Source: Xanthomonas codiaei
Lineage (GTDB): Bacteria > Pseudomonadota > Gammaproteobacteria > Xanthomonadales > Xanthomonadaceae
DNA: 64,000 nt
Assembly: GCF_002939785.1 (NCBI RefSeq)
Contig: NZ_MDEC01000008.1
Coordinates: 1-64,000 of the forward strand
Reading direction: 5' to 3'
In this document: positions 55,199-64,000 of the stretch, piece by piece
Layout of the letters: every line of letters begins with the position of its first letter
Position numbering within the stretch: position 1 is the stretch's first letter
Translations under genes and position numbers: made by a program
Notes under the pieces: model-generated
What the model was told of the DNA's origin: nothing
Database searches by the model: none
What the model saw: only the letters and a program-made list of their open reading frames with translations

Positions 55199-56029
55199 AT
55201 GAAACTGTGTGACTTCGAAGTCGGCCTCGACCAGCCGTTGTTCCTGATTGCAGGCCCGTGCGTGATCGAGTCGATGCAGTTGCAGCTCGATGTCGCCGGC
55301 AAGCTCAAGGAGATCACCGGCAAGCTGGGGATCAACTTCATCTTCAAGTCGAGCTTCGACAAGGCCAACCGCACCTCGGGCACCAGCTTTCGTGGCCCCG
55401 GCCTGGAAGAAGGCCTGAAGGTACTGGCTGCGGTGAAGCAGCAGATCGGCGTGCCGGTGCTCACCGATGTGCATGAATACACCCCGATGAACGAAGTGGC
55501 CGCGGTGGTCGATGTGCTGCAGACCCCGGCATTTCTGGTGCGCCAGACCGACTTCATCAGGAACGTCTGCGCCGCCGGCAAGCCGGTGAACATCAAGAAG
55601 GGCCAGTTCCTGGCGCCCTGGGACATGAAACCGGTGGTAGACAAGGCCAAGTCCACCGGCAACGAGCAGATCATGGTCTGCGAGCGTGGCGCCTCGTTCG
55701 GCTACAACAACCTGGTCAGCGACATGCGCTCGTTGAGCGTGATGCGTGACACCGGTTGCCCGGTGGTGTTCGACGCCACCCATTCGGTGCAGTTGCCGGG
55801 CGGGCAGGGCAGCAGCTCCGGCGGCCAGCGCGAGTTCGTGCCGGTACTGGCGCGCGCCGCCGTGGCAGTGGGCATTTCCGGCCTGTTCGCCGAAACCCAT
55901 CCGGATCCGTCCAAGGCGCTGTCCGATGGTCCCAATGCGTGGCCGCTGGATCGCATGGAAGAACTGCTGGAAACGCTGATGGAACTGGACGCAGTGACCA
56001 AGAAGCACGGGTTCGCGCGCTTCGCATGA
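55199..56029 (+). CDS. kdsA: 3-deoxy-D-manno-octulosonate 8-phosphate synthase
   Basis: A 276-residue enzyme that condenses phosphoenolpyruvate with arabinose 5-phosphate to make Kdo-8-phosphate for lipopolysaccharide. The family segments [23 protein letters not shown] and [13 protein letters not shown] are all present, and the length is standard. Its stop overlaps the next gene. Confidence 0.96.
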   Translation: MKLCDFEVGLDQPLFLIAGPCVIESMQLQLDVAGKLKEITGKLGINFIFKSSFDKANRTSGTSFRGPGLEEGLKVLAAVKQQIGVPVLTDVHEYTPMNEVAAVVDVLQTPAFLVRQTDFIRNVCAAGKPVNIKKGQFLAPWDMKPVVDKAKSTGNEQIMVCERGASFGYNNLVSDMRSLSVMRDTGCPVVFDATHSVQLPGGQGSSSGGQREFVPVLARAAVAVGISGLFAETHPDPSKALSDGPNAWPLDRMEELLETLMELDAVTKKHGFARFA

Positions 56030-56385
56030 GTTCCGTGCCGCGGGCGTTGGCAACGCATCGCCAGCGCCGGCGGTGGCGGAAGTGGCCCTGGGGCTGGATG
56101 GCCTTAGGTCTGTCGCTCGCTGCATGGGCCTGCCTGGCCGTCATGGTCTTGCTGGTGACCGCCAGCATCGGCATGCCGGGCGACGGCAACCAGGCGATGC
56201 AGGCCACGCGCATTCCGATGCTTGTCACGCTGTTGGCAGGCGCGCTGGCGACCGTAGGCGGTCTTGTCGCCAGCCCGGTCGCGTTCTCGCTGCGTCGCCA
56301 GCCGGGCGCTGCCGCCATGGGCGTGGCGCTGCTGTTGCTCTTGCTCCTGCTGTTTTGCGTGTCGCTGCCGGGCCTGAGGGCCTAG
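56026..56385 (+). CDS. Small integral membrane protein of unknown function
   Basis: A 119-residue protein with a basic N-terminus and three predicted membrane helices (about 25-45, 64-84, 95-114). Its ATG overlaps the kdsA stop (ATGA), supporting translation. I recognise no family; position in the kdsA-eno gap suggests a lineage-specific envelope protein. Confidence 0.7.
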   Translation: MSSVPRALATHRQRRRWRKWPWGWMALGLSLAAWACLAVMVLLVTASIGMPGDGNQAMQATRIPMLVTLLAGALATVGGLVASPVAFSLRRQPGAAAMGVALLLLLLLLFCVSLPGLRA

Positions 56386-56498
56386 CTGCGCAGTCGTGCC
56401 GGTCAGGCACGCATCGGGCCCATGCGATTTGGCAATGGCGCGGTGTACGGCGATAATCCGGCAGCTTGTTTCCGGTGTACTTCCCCCCTTACTGGTAA

Positions 56499-57803
<1,305 letters not shown>

Positions 57804-57806
57804 GCC

Positions 57807-58163
57807 GTGCGCAACTGGCGCTGGCTACTGCTGGTGCTGGCGGTACTGCTGGCTTGGCTGCAGTACCGCTTCTGGTTCGGGCCTGGGAATTCCGGTGAAG
57901 TCATGATGCTGGAAGCCCAGGTCGCGCATCAGACACAGGACAACGAAGGCCTGCGCCAACGCAACCAGGCGTTGGCCGCAGAGGTCAAGGATTTGAAGGA
58001 TGGCGAGGCGGCAATCGAGGAGCGCGCGCGCAGCGAGCTGGGCATGATCAAGCCGGGCGAGACGTTCTACCGCGTGGTCGAGGATGCGCCGCTGCCATCG
58101 CCTGACGCTGCGGCTCCCGCACCGCAAGCGCCTGCCTCCACCGATCCGGTGGACCATCCGTGA
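57807..58163 (+). CDS. ftsB: Cell division protein FtsB
   Basis: A 118-residue bitopic protein with one membrane helix (about 4-21), a coiled coil (about 32-70) and an [14 protein letters not shown] segment typical of FtsB. The C-terminal tail is Pro/Ala-rich. It works with FtsL and FtsQ in the divisome. GTG start, three bases after eno; overlaps ispD by four bases. Confidence 0.93.
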   Translation: MRNWRWLLLVLAVLLAWLQYRFWFGPGNSGEVMMLEAQVAHQTQDNEGLRQRNQALAAEVKDLKDGEAAIEERARSELGMIKPGETFYRVVEDAPLPSPDAAAPAPQAPASTDPVDHP

Positions 58164-58960
58164 CCGGCTCGATCTGGGCGATCGTGCCTGCCGCCGGACG
58201 CGGCACCCGGTTCGGTGGGCCCACGCCCAAGCAATACCTGCACGCGGCCGGGCAGCCGCTGATGGCCTACACCCTGGCGGCACTGGCCGCACACACGGCC
58301 GTGGCCGGCATCCTGGTGGCGATCGCTGCCGACGATGTCGACTGGCCGGGCTGGACGGCGGCGCAGTCCAAGCCGGTGCTGACCTGTGCCGGCGGTGCGA
58401 CGCGCGCTGCCTCCGTGCTGGCCGGCCTGCTGGCATTGCCCGACAGCGTACGCGCGGACGATTTCGTGCTGGTGCACGATGCGGCGCGCCCGAATCTGGC
58501 GTTGGCCGATCTGGACCGATTGCTGGAAATCGGCCGCGGCGACCCGGTGGGCGCTATTCTGGCGGCACCGGTGCGCGACACGCTCAAGCGTGCCGGCGAC
58601 GATGGCGGCATCGATGGCACCGAGCCACGCGAGCGCCTGTGGCGCGCTCTCACTCCGCAATTGTTTCGCCGGCATCAGCTGATCCGCGGCCTCACCGAGG
58701 CCTCGGCCGCCGGGGTGGACGTGACCGACGAAGCGATGGCGATGGAGCGGCTGGGATTGCGCCCCTTGCTGGTGGAAGGGGCCGAAGACAACTTCAAGGT
58801 CACTACACCGGCAGATCTGGCGCGTTTCGAGTTCGAACTGGCGAGGCGGGACAGGGGACCCGGGACCCGGGACCCGGACAGCCTCGGTCCACCGTCTACC
58901 GTCTTGGCATCTGCCGTTCCGGGTCCCCGGTCCCGGGTCCCCGGTCCCGAAGAGATCTGA
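58160..58960 (+). CDS. ispD: 2-C-methyl-D-erythritol 4-phosphate cytidylyltransferase
   Basis: A 266-residue enzyme of the non-mevalonate isoprenoid pathway. The CTP-binding motif [11 protein letters not shown] (about 7-17) and VHDAARPNL segment are present. GTG start overlapping ftsB. The homologous part ends near residue 231; the last 35 residues are encoded by a GGGACCC-rich inverted repeat and look like a repeat-derived extension. ispF follows after three bases. Confidence 0.95.
   Translation: MTGSIWAIVPAAGRGTRFGGPTPKQYLHAAGQPLMAYTLAALAAHTAVAGILVAIAADDVDWPGWTAAQSKPVLTCAGGATRAASVLAGLLALPDSVRADDFVLVHDAARPNLALADLDRLLEIGRGDPVGAILAAPVRDTLKRAGDDGGIDGTEPRERLWRALTPQLFRRHQLIRGLTEASAAGVDVTDEAMAMERLGLRPLLVEGAEDNFKVTTPADLARFEFELARRDRGPGTRDPDSLGPPSTVLASAVPGPRSRVPGPEEI
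58850..58952. repeat. GGGACCCGGGACCC repeats forming a long inverted repeat inside the 3' end of ispD
   Basis: Three tandem GGGACCC-type units near 58855-58877 face GGGTCCCCGGTCCCGGGTCC-type units at 58920-58952. The RNA could fold into a long GC-rich hairpin within the coding sequence. The units read through as coding in ispD. Confidence 0.75.
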
Positions 58961-58963
58961 TCC

Positions 58964-59455
58964 ATGTCATTCAATTTCCGCATCGGCCAGGGCTATGACG
59001 TCCATGCGTTCGGTCCTGGCGACCACGTGATGCTCGGCGGCGTGCGTGTGGCGCATAGCCACGGCGTGCTCGCCCACAGCGACGGCGACGTGGTGTTGCA
59101 CGCGTTGTGCGATGCCATGCTGGGCGCGCTGGCGCTGGGCGACATCGGCCAGCATTTTCCGCCCAGCGATGCGCGCTGGAAGGATGCCGACAGTGCGCAA
59201 TTCCTGCAGCAGTGCGATCAGTTGCTGCGCGAGCGCGGCTGGCGGGTCGGCAATGCCGATATCACCGTGATCTGCGAGCGACCCAAGGTCGGCCCGCACG
59301 CGCTGGCGATGCGCGAACGCATTGCCGGCCTGCTGGCGATCGAACTCGATGCGGTCAGCGTCAAGGCCACCACCAGCGAAAAGCTCGGCTTCACCGGCCG
59401 CGGCGAAGGCATCGCGGCACAGGCGGCGGTGCTGCTGGGCAAGATCGCTGCTTGA
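58964..59455 (+). CDS. ispF: 2-C-methyl-D-erythritol 2,4-cyclodiphosphate synthase
   Basis: A 163-residue trimeric enzyme of isoprenoid synthesis. The metal-binding GYDVHAF motif (Asp12, His14) and [17 protein letters not shown] segment are clear. Standard length. Confidence 0.97.
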   Translation: MSFNFRIGQGYDVHAFGPGDHVMLGGVRVAHSHGVLAHSDGDVVLHALCDAMLGALALGDIGQHFPPSDARWKDADSAQFLQQCDQLLRERGWRVGNADITVICERPKVGPHALAMRERIAGLLAIELDAVSVKATTSEKLGFTGRGEGIAAQAAVLLGKIAA

Positions 59456-59557
59456 TCCACTCCTGCCTGTCGGCCCCATCCGGCAGGCCAGGCGACATTC
59501 CGCGCCGAGCCATCGGCCCACAGCGCACGCTGCGTCGGCGCGAAGGCAAACCACTAC

Positions 59558-60667
59558 ATGAGCGAGACCTCCGTTCTTCCACGCGCACACGGCGCAGCGG
59601 TGCTGCGTGCGGTCATGCGCAGCACGCCGGAGGACTTCCAGGTGGACGAGCAGCCGGCATTCGAGCCCTCCGGCGAGGGCGAGCATCTGCTGCTCACCAT
59701 CCGCAAGCGTGGGCAGAACACCGCCTATGTCGCCAAGGCGCTCGCGCGTTGGGCAGGCATCGCCGAGATGGGGGTGAGCTACGCCGGCCTGAAGGATCGC
59801 CATGCGGTCACCACGCAGCGTTTCAGCGTGCACCTGCCCAGGCGGGTGGCGCCGGATCTGGCCACGCTCGACGACGCGCAACTGCAGGTGATCGATAGCA
59901 CCTGGCACAACCGCAAGCTGCAGCGCGGCGCGCTGCTGGGCAATCGCTTCGTGCTGACCCTGCGCGAGGTGCACGGCGAGCGCGAGGCCATCGAGCAACG
60001 CCTGCAGGCGATCGCCGCGCGCGGCATTCCCAACTGGTTCGGCGAACAACGCTTCGGCCGCGACGGCGGCAACGTGGCATCGGCGCTGGCGATGTTCGGC
60101 CATGTACAGCACGCCGACGGCAGCCTGGCGCCGGCGCCGCCATCGAAACGGCGGCTGCGCAACGACCAGCGCTCGATCCTGCTGTCGGCGGCGCGCTCGG
60201 CGCTGTTCAATCGCGTATTGGCCGCGCGCGTGCAGCAGGGCAGTTGGGACGCCGCGCTGGAGGGCGAAGCCTGGATGCTGGATGGCTCGCGCAGCGTATT
60301 CGGTCCCGAGCCCTGGAGTGAGGTGCTGGCCGAGCGGCTGGCGCGCTTCGATATCCACCCCAGCGGCCCGTTGTGGGGTGCCGGCGAGCTGCGTTCGACC
60401 GGGCAGGCGGCGGCGCTGGAGCAGGGCGCGTTGTCCGATCCGCAATCGGACGTGCTGCGACACGGCCTGGAGGCCGCGGGCTTGAAGCAGGAGCGCCGCG
60501 CACTGCGCTTGCGTCCGCAGCAGTTGGAGTATCGCTGGTTGGAGGCGGACAGCCTGCAGATCGAATTCGCACTGCCGCCGGGCTGCTACGCCACCGCGGT
60601 GCTGTGGGAGCTGGGCGACGTCAGCGATGCCGGGCGTCTCGATGCCGGCCTGCGTTCCGATGCCTAG
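59558..60667 (+). CDS. truD: tRNA pseudouridine(13) synthase
   Basis: A 369-residue enzyme that makes pseudouridine 13 in tRNA. The catalytic Asp80 lies in [13 protein letters not shown]; motifs [14 protein letters not shown] and [13 protein letters not shown] also fit. It is somewhat longer than the E. coli protein. A 102-base gap separates it from ispF. Confidence 0.93.
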   Translation: MSETSVLPRAHGAAVLRAVMRSTPEDFQVDEQPAFEPSGEGEHLLLTIRKRGQNTAYVAKALARWAGIAEMGVSYAGLKDRHAVTTQRFSVHLPRRVAPDLATLDDAQLQVIDSTWHNRKLQRGALLGNRFVLTLREVHGEREAIEQRLQAIAARGIPNWFGEQRFGRDGGNVASALAMFGHVQHADGSLAPAPPSKRRLRNDQRSILLSAARSALFNRVLAARVQQGSWDAALEGEAWMLDGSRSVFGPEPWSEVLAERLARFDIHPSGPLWGAGELRSTGQAAALEQGALSDPQSDVLRHGLEAAGLKQERRALRLRPQQLEYRWLEADSLQIEFALPPGCYATAVLWELGDVSDAGRLDAGLRSDA

Positions 60668-60710
60668 GCCTGTCCGGTGGTCGTCGGCGGCCCGGCAAAC
60701 ACGTCATCGT

Positions 60711-60735
60711 CGTAGGAGCGGACCTGGCCGCGACA
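60711..60735. repeat. REP-like element (GTAGGAGCGG...CCGCGAC)
   Basis: GTAGGAGCGGACCTGGCCGCGACAG matches the common pseudomonad/xanthomonad REP unit and sits between the convergent truD and smr genes. Confidence 0.7.
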
Positions 60736-60802
60736 GGCCTGCCCGTCAACGCGTCCTTTGCGCAAGCGCATGCCACACCGGCGACCCATCGCCCAATCGG
60801 CG

Positions 60803-61342
60803 CTAACGCCGCGCCAGCAGCACCAGCAACGCACCGGTGCCGCCCTGCGTGGGCGGCGCAGAATGGAACGCCAGCACGTCATTGCGCTGGCGCAGCAAGC
60901 GGTCCATCAGGTTCTTCAACACCGGCGCGCCGTTGTCCGATTGCAGACCCTTGCCGTGGATGATGCGCACGCAGCCATGTTCGTGCGCGTGCGCCTCGAG
61001 CAGGAACTGGCGCAACAAGGCCTCGGCCTGCGCGGCGCTGGCGCCGTGCAGATCCAGTTCGTCCTGCACCGAGAATTGCCCGCGCTTGAGGCGCTGGAAC
61101 AGCCGGGCAGGCAGCGTGTCGCGCCGATAGCTGGCGATGTCGCCGGCTTCCAGCGGCGCGCTGTCGCGCAGCAGGCGGGCGAATTCGGTGTGTGCCTGCG
61201 CCTCGTCGCGCTCGGCCATGCGCGCGCGCGGCTTCGGCCGCGGCTTGGCATTGGCCGGCGGCGCCACCTCGCGGATCGGCTGGACCGCGCCAATGGCCGC
61301 GCGGAACAGCGCGCCCTCGTCTTCGTCTTCGGAATGCGACAT
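60803..61342 (-). CDS. Smr-domain protein
   Basis: A 179-residue protein with a variable, charged N-terminal half and a C-terminal Smr (MutS2-type nuclease) domain, shown by the motifs LDLHGASAAQA and IIHGKG. The cellular role of free-standing Smr proteins in gammaproteobacteria is not settled; some act in ribosome rescue-related mRNA cleavage. Convergent with truD and divergent from surE. Confidence 0.88.
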   Translation of the reverse strand: MSHSEDEDEGALFRAAIGAVQPIREVAPPANAKPRPKPRARMAERDEAQAHTEFARLLRDSAPLEAGDIASYRRDTLPARLFQRLKRGQFSVQDELDLHGASAAQAEALLRQFLLEAHAHEHGCVRIIHGKGLQSDNGAPVLKNLMDRLLRQRNDVLAFHSAPPTQGGTGALLVLLARR

Positions 61343-61441
61343 GGGTACAGCCTAACCGTTCCAACCCCAGGCGCACGCGAAGATCAAGCGGCAAGCCCGT
61401 GGACGCATCCGGTATCATGACCGGGTTTTCCGAGGAGTCCC

Positions 61442-62221
61442 ATGCGCGTACTGGTTAGCAACGACGACGGTGTCGACGCCCCCGGCATCCAGATCCTGGC
61501 CGAGGCACTGCGTGGTGCCGGTCATGAAGTGATGGTGGTCGCGCCCGATCGCGACCGCTCCGGCGCCAGCAATTCGCTGACGCTGGATGTTCCCATTCGT
61601 ACCCGCCGCATCGACGCGCAGACCTGCGCGGTGGCCGGCACGCCGACCGACTGCGTGCATCTGGCGCTCACCGGCATGCTGGATTACGACCCGGATATCG
61701 TGGTCTCCGGCATCAACAATTCGGCCAATCTGGGCGACGACGTGATCTATTCCGGCACCGTCTCTGCCGCGATGGAGGGCCGTTTCCTGGGCCTGCCCGC
61801 CGTGGCGGTGTCGCTGGTCACGCAGAATCACCAAGCGCACAACTACGAGACCGCCGCACGCGCTGCAGTGGAAATCGTTGCGCGGTTGAAGGCCGATCCG
61901 TTGCCGGCCGACACCATCCTCAACGTCAACGTGCCGGATCTGCCCTGGTCGGATGTGCTCGGTTTCGAGGTTACCCGGCTCGGCAACCGCCACCGTTCCG
62001 AGCCGTGCGTGCCGCAGCGCGACCCGCGCGGCCGCACCGTGTACTGGATCGGCCCGGCCGGTCCCGAACAGGACGCCGGCGCCGGCACCGATTTCCACGC
62101 CGTGCGCACCGGGCGGATTTCGATCACGCCGATCCATGTCGATCTCACCCGCTACCAGGCGCTGGAGACCGTGGCCGGCTGGGTCGGCGGCCTGACCGCC
62201 GCGCTGGACGGACCGGCATGA
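61442..62221 (+). CDS. surE: 5'/3'-nucleotidase SurE
   Basis: A 259-residue metal-dependent nucleotidase with the [11 protein letters not shown] motif (Asp8, Asp9) and the [12 protein letters not shown] and [11 protein letters not shown] segments. It dephosphorylates nucleoside monophosphates, often under stress. It overlaps pcm by four bases, the usual order surE-pcm. Confidence 0.97.
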   Translation: MRVLVSNDDGVDAPGIQILAEALRGAGHEVMVVAPDRDRSGASNSLTLDVPIRTRRIDAQTCAVAGTPTDCVHLALTGMLDYDPDIVVSGINNSANLGDDVIYSGTVSAAMEGRFLGLPAVAVSLVTQNHQAHNYETAARAAVEIVARLKADPLPADTILNVNVPDLPWSDVLGFEVTRLGNRHRSEPCVPQRDPRGRTVYWIGPAGPEQDAGAGTDFHAVRTGRISITPIHVDLTRYQALETVAGWVGGLTAALDGPA

Positions 62222-62895
62222 CGCCCAGGCTGCGCCTGCAACCGGAGTCGGTGGGGATCGGCATGACCTCGCAACGCGTCCGCGACCGCCTGGTCGAGCG
62301 CCTGCGCGAGGCCGGCATCCAGGACGAAGCCACACTCAATGCGATGCGCACCGTGCCGCGGCATTTGTTCATCGATGAAGCGCTGGCCTCGCGCGCCTAT
62401 GAAGACACCGCGCTGCCGATCGGCCATGGCCAGACCATCTCCCAGCCCTGGGTGGTGGCGCGCATGACCGAAGCGGTGCTGCAGGTGGCGCCGACCAGGG
62501 TGCTCGAAGTGGGCACCGGTTCCGGTTACCAGGGCGCGATCCTCGCCGCGCTGGGGCTGGAGGTCTATACGGTCGAGCGCATCGGCGATCTGCTGCGACA
62601 GGCGCGCAAGCGCTTCCGTCACCTGGGCATGAATGTGCGCAGCAAGCATGACGATGGCCGCATCGGCTGGCCCGAGCACGGACCCTACGATGCCATCGTG
62701 GTCACCGCCGCCGCGCCGGCGCTGGTCGATGCGCTGGTCGATCAGCTGGCGGTCGGCGGTCGGCTGGTCGCACCGGTCGGTGGTGCGTCCTCGCAGTCGC
62801 TGGTGCAACTCACCCGCGCTGCCGACGGGGCGATCGAGCAACAGGTTCTGGCCCCGGTCACGTTCGTCCCGCTGTTGTCGGGCATGCTGGATTGA
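62218..62895 (+). CDS. pcm: Protein-L-isoaspartate O-methyltransferase
   Basis: A 225-residue repair methyltransferase that acts on damaged Asp/Asn residues. SAM motif [16 protein letters not shown], and [24 protein letters not shown] near the N-terminus. ATG 62218 overlaps the surE stop codon. Confidence 0.96.
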   Translation: MTPRLRLQPESVGIGMTSQRVRDRLVERLREAGIQDEATLNAMRTVPRHLFIDEALASRAYEDTALPIGHGQTISQPWVVARMTEAVLQVAPTRVLEVGTGSGYQGAILAALGLEVYTVERIGDLLRQARKRFRHLGMNVRSKHDDGRIGWPEHGPYDAIVVTAAAPALVDALVDQLAVGGRLVAPVGGASSQSLVQLTRAADGAIEQQVLAPVTFVPLLSGMLD

Positions 62896-62913
62896 CCCCA
62901 TGAGAGTTCCACG

Positions 62914-63528
62914 ATGAAGATTTTCGGGCCGTTGTACGACGTGGCCATCCGTTGGTCGCGCCACCGCCGCGCACCCGCGCTGCTGACCGGCCTCAGCTTC
63001 GTGGAGGGATTCATCTTCCCGGTGCCGCCGGAGGTGATGCTGGCGCCGATGTCGCTGGCCGAGCCCAAACGCTCGCTCTGGTTCGCCACCTTGAGCCTGA
63101 TCGGTTCGATCTGCGGCGCATTGGTCGGCTATCTATTGGGCCACTTCGCTTTCGCCGCACTGCAGCCGTTGATCGAATGGCTGGGTTGGAGCACGAAGAT
63201 CCAGGCGCAGATCGAGACCCTGCGCGTGCTGGTGGCCGACTCGCCCTGGAAGGCCTTCTGGGCGTTGGTGCTGGTTGGCTTCACCCCGATCCCGCTGAAG
63301 ATCTTCACCTGGGCGTCGGGCGTGGTCGGCGTGCCGATCCTGCCGTTCATCGCCAGCATGCTTGTGGGGCGCGGCAAGCGCGTGTACCTGGTGGCCGGTG
63401 CCATCCGCCTGGGTGGCGCGCGGGCCGAGGCCGCCTTGCACAGGTGGATCGAGCCGCTGGGCTGGGTGGCGATGGCGGTGCTCGCGGCCGGCGCAGGCTG
63501 GCTGGTATGGAAGACAACGAACGGATGA
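62914..63528 (+). CDS. YqaA-family (SNARE/VTT-associated) membrane protein
   Basis: A 204-residue protein with four or five membrane helices, of the YqaA branch of the DedA/VTT superfamily. Typical segments: FVEGFIFPVPPEVML and LVGFTPIPLKIFTWASG. These proteins act in membrane lipid or envelope homeostasis; exact function unknown. It lies between pcm and nlpD and overlaps nlpD by four bases. Confidence 0.87.
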   Translation: MKIFGPLYDVAIRWSRHRRAPALLTGLSFVEGFIFPVPPEVMLAPMSLAEPKRSLWFATLSLIGSICGALVGYLLGHFAFAALQPLIEWLGWSTKIQAQIETLRVLVADSPWKAFWALVLVGFTPIPLKIFTWASGVVGVPILPFIASMLVGRGKRVYLVAGAIRLGGARAEAALHRWIEPLGWVAMAVLAAGAGWLVWKTTNG

Positions 63529-64000
63529 GCAAGACGCAGATGAATTCGGTACGCAAGACAGCAGTCATGCTCATGGTCGCCATCGGGCTGACCGCCTGCA
63601 GCAGTGCCACGGTGGTGCGTTCGCCCGGTGCCGGCGGCGGTTCCGGGTCGTCGCGCCCTGCGGCGCCGCCGCGGCCGTCGGTACCGCGCCCCGGTGCCAC
63701 CGTCACCGTGCAGCGCGGCGACACCCTGTATGCGATCTCGCGCCGGACCAATATCACGGCCGCCGACCTGGCCACCTGGAACGGCCTGTCGTCTCCGAAC
63801 ACGATCTATCCGGGGCAGACCCTCAAGCTGTATCCCGGCGGGGCGAGCAAGCCCGGCAGCAATGCCCCGGTGGCTGGCGGTACCGTAGTCCCGGCGCGTC
63901 CGGCCGCACCGGTCGCCGCGCCGGTCAGCAGCGGTTTTTCATGGCGCTGGCCTGCCGATGGCGTGGTGGTCGGTACGTTCGTGAGCGGCGAGACCACCAA
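63525..64000 (+). CDS. nlpD: Lipoprotein NlpD (LysM plus M23-type domain), 5' part only
   Basis: The first 158 codons are in the window and the frame continues past its end. A lipoprotein signal ends at Cys25 (LTAC), then come a Pro/Ala/Ser linker, a LysM domain (about 62-106) with the GDTLYAISRR motif, a second linker and the start of the LytM/M23 domain (FSWRWPADG). NlpD activates the amidase AmiC at division. Its ATG overlaps the yqaA stop. The order surE-pcm-yqaA-nlpD is conserved. Confidence 0.93.
   Translation, partial: MSKTQMNSVRKTAVMLMVAIGLTACSSATVVRSPGAGGGSGSSRPAAPPRPSVPRPGATVTVQRGDTLYAISRRTNITAADLATWNGLSSPNTIYPGQTLKLYPGGASKPGSNAPVAGGTVVPARPAAPVAAPVSSGFSWRWPADGVVVGTFVSGETT

Overview
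The window is GC-rich chromosomal DNA from a gammaproteobacterium of the Xanthomonadaceae, most likely Xanthomonas (citri/campestris type). The reasons are the core order pyrG - kdsA - small membrane protein - eno - ftsB - ispD - ispF - truD - (smr) - surE - pcm - yqaA - nlpD, the families of intergenic repeats between the core genes, and the style of the chemotaxis and hybrid-kinase genes. No rRNA, tRNA or CRISPR array was seen. A partial IS3-type transposase start lies at the extreme left edge.

Layout. (1) 0.3-9.8 kb: signalling genes, namely a chemoreceptor, two hybrid histidine kinases and a double-domain KaiC-type ATPase between the kinases. (2) 10.0-17.8 kb, minus strand: one tightly packed run, ECF sigma factor - zinc-binding anti-sigma factor - secreted subtilase - ccmC-D-E-F-G-H-I (cytochrome c maturation, without ccmA and ccmB). 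(3) 17.9-21.5 kb, minus strand: putative outer-membrane porin, cytochrome c, outer-membrane protein with one CxxCH motif, and cytochrome b561. (4) 21.8-30.1 kb, plus strand: an oligosaccharide-unit cluster (FdtA-type isomerase, NeuD-type acyltransferase, beta-propeller protein, FemAB-like protein, FdtB-type aminotransferase, WzxE-like flippase, glycosyltransferase, Wzy, Wzz). (5) 30.4-35.5 kb: methyltransferase - amidohydrolase - methyltransferase - two glycosyltransferases. (6) 35.8-41.8 kb: a divergent pair of short operons, B12-binding radical SAM enzyme plus NTP_transf_5-type nucleotidyltransferase on the minus strand, and HPr-kinase-like protein plus ABC exporter on the plus strand. (7) 41.8-53.0 kb: MFS transporter, luciferase-like monooxygenase, FMN-binding stress protein, ExoD, CorC/HlyC-type protein, DUF47-Pit phosphate uptake, YdcF, parE. 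(8) 53.2-64.0 kb: the core cluster named above, ending inside nlpD.

The main result of the hunt is a promoter motif, GCAACC-N16-GCACNYA, found at six intergenic sites with identical spacing. The sites lie in front of the sigma-factor operon, the cytochrome b561 operon, the FdtA-led glycan cluster (divergent from the cytochromes), the methyltransferase-amidohydrolase-glycosyltransferase operon, the radical-SAM operon and the HPr-kinase/ABC operon. No copy was seen elsewhere. This suggests that regions 2 to 6 (about 10-42 kb) are one regulon run by the ECF sigma factor encoded at 17.2-17.8 kb, coupling cytochrome c production to assembly and tailoring of a cell-surface glycoconjugate. The promoter assignment is inferred from sequence; the physiological role is a hypothesis.
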